NCBI GenBank assembly: GCA_902610675.1
Contig: CACLWP010000003.1
Coordinates: forward strand, 1 to 64,000
Direction of reading: 5' to 3'
Source: an uncultured Pelagibacteraceae bacterium
GTDB lineage: Bacteria > Pseudomonadota > Alphaproteobacteria > Pelagibacterales > Pelagibacteraceae
DNA length: 64,000 bases
In this document: piece after piece, positions 61,121 through 64,000 of the stretch
How positions within the stretch are numbered: the stretch's first letter is position 1
Layout of the letters: every line of letters begins with the position of its first letter
Program-made: the position numbers and the translations under genes
Notes under the pieces: model-generated
Database searches by the model: none
What the model saw: only the letters and a program-made list of their open reading frames with translations
Told to the model about the DNA's origin: nothing

Positions 61121-62562
61121 TAACCAACACTTCCCTCTAAGCTGATACCTACAAGTTTCTGAGCTTCGACTGCAAACTCCATTGGTAATTGTTGTAATAC
61201 CTCCTTACAAAAACCATTAACAATTAATCCTACAGCTTCTTCTGGATTAAGTCCTCTTTGTTGGCAGTAATGTAATTGTTCTTCACTAATTTTTGATGTC
61301 GTAGCTTCGTGTGCAATATTTGAGTCAAAATTTTTATTTTTAATGTAAGGTACTGTGTGTGCACCACATTTATTACCCATTAATAAAGAGTCACATTGTG
61401 TGTAATTACTAGAATTTTTTGCTTTTGAGTTAATATCTACTAAACCCCTGTAAGTCATGTCAGAAAATCCAGCACTTATACCTTTTGAAATAATTTTACT
61501 TTTGGTATTTTTTCCTAAATGAATCATCTTTGTTCCAGTGTCTGCTTTTTGATGATTATTTGTAATTGCTATAGAATAAAATTCACCAATTGAGTTGTCA
61601 CCTTTTAAAATACAGCTTGGATATTTCCAAGTTATAGCTGATCCTGTTTCAACTTGCGTCCAAGAAATCTTGGAATTTGTTCCCTTACATAATCCTCTCT
61701 TAGTTACAAAATTATAAATTCCTCCTTTACCATTTTCATCACCCGGATACCAATTTTGTACAGTTGAATATTTTATTTCTGCATCGTCCAAAGCAATCAA
61801 TTCAACATTTGCTGCGTGTAATTGATTCTCATCTCTCATTGGTGCAGTACATCCTTCTAGGTAACTCACATAACTTCCTTTATCAGCAATAATTAATGTT
61901 CTCTCAAACTGTCCTGTCTCTGATGCGTTAATTCTGAAATAAGTTGATAGTTCCATAGGGCATTTCACACCTTCGGGAATATAAACGAATGAACCATCTG
62001 TAAAAACAGCAGAGTTTAGTGTTGCAAAAAAATGATCAGTAACTGGTATTACTGTACCTAAATATCTTTTTACAAGATCAGGATATTTTTGAATTGCTTC
62101 TGACATAGAACAAAAAATTATTCCGTGTTTAGTTAACTCACCTTTAAAAGTAGTTGCTACCGAGACTGAGTCAAATACAGCATCGACAGCAATTCCATTA
62201 AGTCTTGCTTGTTCTTGTAATGGAATTCCAAGTTTTTTATATGTCTCTAAAAGTTTAGGATCAAGCTCATCTAAACTTTTTGGTTTATCACCCATACTTT
62301 TTGGTGCTGAGTAATAATATAAATCTTGATAATCAATCTTAGGATATTTTGGTTTTTGCCAATTAGGTTCTTTTAAAGATTTTAATCTCTCATAAGCTTT
62401 TAATCTAAAGTCTAACATCCATTGTGGTTCTTTTTTGATATTAGAAATAAACTTGATCACATCTTCGTTTAAGCCTTTTGGAGCTCTAATATTTTCTATA
62501 TCGGTAGTAAAACCGTACTTATAATCTTTTAACTTTTCTATGTCTTTTTCTCTTGTATCCAT
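61120..62562 (-). CDS. sufB: Fe-S assembly scaffold SufB
   Basis: 480 residues. [20 protein letters not shown] and the C-terminal [12 protein letters not shown] and [20 protein letters not shown] blocks are standard. It is the core scaffold that receives sulfur and iron. It lies 2 bases after iscR, so it is under the same promoter. Confidence 0.96.
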   Translation of the reverse strand: MDTREKDIEKLKDYKYGFTTDIENIRAPKGLNEDVIKFISNIKKEPQWMLDFRLKAYERLKSLKEPNWQKPKYPKIDYQDLYYYSAPKSMGDKPKSLDELDPKLLETYKKLGIPLQEQARLNGIAVDAVFDSVSVATTFKGELTKHGIIFCSMSEAIQKYPDLVKRYLGTVIPVTDHFFATLNSAVFTDGSFVYIPEGVKCPMELSTYFRINASETGQFERTLIIADKGSYVSYLEGCTAPMRDENQLHAANVELIALDDAEIKYSTVQNWYPGDENGKGGIYNFVTKRGLCKGTNSKISWTQVETGSAITWKYPSCILKGDNSIGEFYSIAITNNHQKADTGTKMIHLGKNTKSKIISKGISAGFSDMTYRGLVDINSKAKNSSNYTQCDSLLMGNKCGAHTVPYIKNKNFDSNIAHEATTSKISEEQLHYCQQRGLNPEEAVGLIVNGFCKEVLQQLPMEFAVEAQKLVGISLEGSVG

Positions 62563-62564
62563 TT

Positions 62565-62990
62565 TTAAATTCTTCTCTCAATGTTATCTTGAATTAGATC
62601 TTCTAAACTCTTTTTTTTAAAAAAATCATTAATATGATTTTCAAGCTCGTCCCATAAATTATGGGTTAAACATTTTGTAGATTTGCCATTACAGCCTTTT
62701 TTAGATTCTTTTTTGCACTGAACAGTTTTAACTTTTTCATCGACAGCATCAAAGATATTATTAAGTTTTATTTCTTTGGCTTTTTTGTTTAAAACATAGC
62801 CACCTTGATTTCCTCTAACACTTTGAACAATCTCTTTTTTTCTAAGTTTAGAAAAAATTTGCTCTAAGTAATCAAGAGAAATACCTTGTCTTAGAGAAAT
62901 GTCTCTTAGAGATACCGGGTTGATATTGTTAAATCTTGCAAGATCCACCAAAGCCATTACCGCATATCTGCCTTTAGATGTTAGTTTCAT
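62565..62990 (-). CDS. iscR: Rrf2-family Fe-S regulator IscR
   Basis: 141 residues from the ATG at 62990 ([20 protein letters not shown]); an in-frame upstream ATG at 63122 would translate through the promoter and is rejected. The winged helix contains [20 protein letters not shown] and [13 protein letters not shown]. Three cysteines ([10 protein letters not shown] and TKCLTH) and the following His match the [2Fe-2S] ligands of IscR. It should repress the suf operon when clusters are plentiful. A near-consensus IscR type 1 site overlaps its promoter. Confidence 0.95.
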   Translation of the reverse strand: MKLTSKGRYAVMALVDLARFNNINPVSLRDISLRQGISLDYLEQIFSKLRKKEIVQSVRGNQGGYVLNKKAKEIKLNNIFDAVDEKVKTVQCKKESKKGCNGKSTKCLTHNLWDELENHINDFFKKKSLEDLIQDNIERRI

Positions 62991-63017
62991 AATCCTATAT
63001 TTTAAAGGGGTATATAT

Positions 63018-63042
63018 AAACCCGACTAAAATAGTCAAGTAT
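63018..63042 (-). promoter_or_regulatory. IscR type 1 operator overlapping the suf promoter
   Basis: The minus strand matches 24 of 25 positions of the E. coli IscR type 1 consensus as I recall it; the core is the inverted repeat GACTATTTTAGTC. A promoter is embedded in it: TTGACT (63038-63033), 16 bases, TATATA (63016-63011), with a start near 63004 and a leader of about 14 bases. Autorepression of iscR-suf is the expected result. Confidence 0.75.
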
Positions 63043-63101
63043 CTAACAAAAAAAAATACTAACATTTTGTCACGTACTTGTGATAAATGTATTTTTTTTT
63101 T

Positions 63102-63120
63102 GAGAATAATTATCAATATC
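63102..63120. promoter_or_regulatory. Fur-box-like sequence upstream of the hydrolase gene
   Basis: GAGAATAATTATCAATATC matches 15 of 19 bases of the classical Fur consensus. It ends 4 bases before the ATG of the hydrolase at 63125 and about 80 bases upstream of the suf promoter, so it could act on either. In alphaproteobacteria Fur relatives often sense manganese or heme (Mur, Irr), so the ligand is uncertain. Confidence 0.35.
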
Positions 63121-63124
63121 AATT

Positions 63125-63781
63125 ATGGACAACAAAATTTTAGAAATATTTATTCCTGGTCCTGCTGGAAGACTTGAAGCAAAATATTATAAAAGTAAAA
63201 AAAATACTTCTCCAATTGCTTTAGTGCTTCAGCCTCACCCTCAATATGGTGGAACAATGAATAATAAAGTTATAGTTGAAATTTTTCATGCCTTCATGGA
63301 AAATGATTTTTCAGTATGTCGAGTAAACTTTAGAGGTGTTGGTAAAAGTGATGGAGAATTTGATAATGGTCAAGGAGAATTGGCTGACGCTGCTGCAGCT
63401 TTAGATTGGTTAGAAAGAGAAAATTTCGATAATTCACAATGTTGGGTATCAGGATTTTCTTTTGGTTCATTAATTGCAATGCAATTATTAATGAGAAGAC
63501 CTGAAATAAATAGATTCATTGCAATTTCACCTCAACCAAACGTTTATGATTTTTCTTTTTTATCACCATGTCCCTCATCTGGTTTAATGATACACGGAAA
63601 AAAAGATGAATTAGTTCCTTTTGAATTCATCAAAGATTTAGATAATAAACTAAGTGCTCAAAAAGGTATTAAAGTAGAATTTGAGACTATCCAAGGCGCT
63701 AATCATTTTTTTTCAAAAAGTGAGTCCGAATTAACAAAATGTATTTCTAAGTATATAAAAAAAGAGACAGCTCTTTATTAA
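63125..63781 (+). CDS. Alpha/beta hydrolase of unknown substrate
   Basis: 218 residues. LQPHPQYGGTMNNKV, NFRGVGKSDGEFDNG and the nucleophile elbow GFSFGS mark the alpha/beta hydrolase group similar to YqiA/YtmA-like proteins; HGKKDELVPFE and ANHFFSK supply the acid and His. No signal peptide, so cytoplasmic. Divergent from the suf operon with a shared 134-bp region. Ends in TTAA with anmK. Confidence 0.88.
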   Translation: MDNKILEIFIPGPAGRLEAKYYKSKKNTSPIALVLQPHPQYGGTMNNKVIVEIFHAFMENDFSVCRVNFRGVGKSDGEFDNGQGELADAAAALDWLERENFDNSQCWVSGFSFGSLIAMQLLMRRPEINRFIAISPQPNVYDFSFLSPCPSSGLMIHGKKDELVPFEFIKDLDNKLSAQKGIKVEFETIQGANHFFSKSESELTKCISKYIKKETALY

Positions 63782-64000
63782 AAATTTTGAGAAACTTCAC
63801 CCCCTGATATAGCTTTTTTACATCTTGTGGTATTTGGAAATGAGATAGGTAAATTCAGGTATGATCTTATAGCTAAAAATGCAAAAGCTTGGGACTCGAT
63901 GAAATTACCATCAAAATTATAATTATCTATGTCGGTCAGATTAATATTCTTATTATCTAAAAACTCTGAAATTGATTTTATTAAAAAATTATTTTTTCTT
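63778..64000 (-). CDS. anmK: Anhydro-N-acetylmuramic acid kinase, C-terminal part
   Basis: The minus-strand frame is open from the window edge to the TAA at 63780-63778, giving the last 73 residues. FDGNFIESQAFAFLAIRSYL, NLPISFPNTT and AISGG are the conserved C-terminal blocks of AnmK, which phosphorylates anhydro-MurNAc during cell-wall recycling. The start lies beyond base 64000. The stop overlaps the convergent hydrolase stop. Confidence 0.85.
   Translation of the reverse strand, partial: RKNNFLIKSISEFLDNKNINLTDIDNYNFDGNFIESQAFAFLAIRSYLNLPISFPNTTRCKKAISGGEVSQNF

Noticed and set aside
1-64000. CRISPR array, prophage, insertion sequence or rRNA operon
   Set aside because: No regularly spaced repeats, transposase/integrase/capsid-type proteins, or rRNA-like conserved blocks were found on either strand.

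Overview
The window is about 30% G+C by eye and extremely gene-dense. It looks like a chromosomal piece of a SAR11-clade alphaproteobacterium (Candidatus Pelagibacter or a close relative). The reasons are Lys/Asn/Ile-rich proteins, almost no spacer DNA, a taurine/dimethylglycine-type gene set, an alphaproteobacterial iscR-sufBCDSU-sufT-erpA operon, an alternative oxidase, and many short lipid- or sulfonate-related oligotroph genes. No insertion sequence, prophage, CRISPR array or rRNA was seen. One tRNA (Met, CAT) is present. No gene-free stretch reaches 300 bases; the longest (22968-23141, 174 bp) is the divergent taurine promoter region.

Layout. 1-267 is the tail of a DUF6165 gene, followed by a creatinase/ectoine-hydrolase-like M24 protein. 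1424-8285 is one long minus-strand run: mtnP, a secreted alpha/beta hydrolase, mtnA, a class II aldolase, a fused SpeD-SpeE protein, then a polar amino-acid ABC transporter (binding protein plus two permeases, no ATPase here). With divergent apt at 8327, this set makes spermidine and recycles the methylthioadenosine by-product. 8863-13574 is a glycan block (methyltransferase, GT2, dTDP-rhamnose genes) that ends flush against the tRNA. 13721-17130 holds a TPR-glycosyltransferase, two related tail-anchored miniproteins and a double winged-helix protein.

17196-26895 is a BASS transporter plus the taurine locus: tauABC divergent from tpa, ald and a dimethylglycine/sarcosine-dehydrogenase-like gene. 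26892-34046 is a second surface-glycan block (epimerases, GT17, GT2, radical SAM). It runs into an Ldh2-type dehydrogenase, a phosphate acyltransferase and a HisD/HpsN-like dehydrogenase, which may form a sulfolactate/DHPS branch. 36306-40222 holds an exported MsrB, alternative oxidase, LysE exporter, a VOC protein and cysE-cysK. 40291-44239 is a plus-strand train of eleven small genes: secreted proteins, five putative alpha+beta-barrel proteins, an NTF2-like protein, a TPR protein, DUF2798 and an SMR-like protein. It is the least explained part of the window. 44232-55284 is mixed catabolism and housekeeping (HisN-like, gamma-butyrobetaine-type dioxygenase, azoreductase, CcdA, FAH, two aldehyde dehydrogenases, GYD, thioesterase, DUF779, homocysteine methyltransferase, EamA, YbaK). 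55426-64000 has glnA, the suf operon under a probable IscR site, an alpha/beta hydrolase and the end of anmK.

Two themes run through the window. The first is handling of reduced sulfur (MTA salvage, taurine, possible DHPS/sulfolactate, cysEK, homocysteine methylation, MsrB, Fe-S assembly), which suits organisms thought to depend on reduced sulfur. The second is compaction: eight of twelve convergent gene ends overlap by exactly four bases, seven as TTAA and one as CTAA, and every clear stem-loop lies between genes on the same strand.
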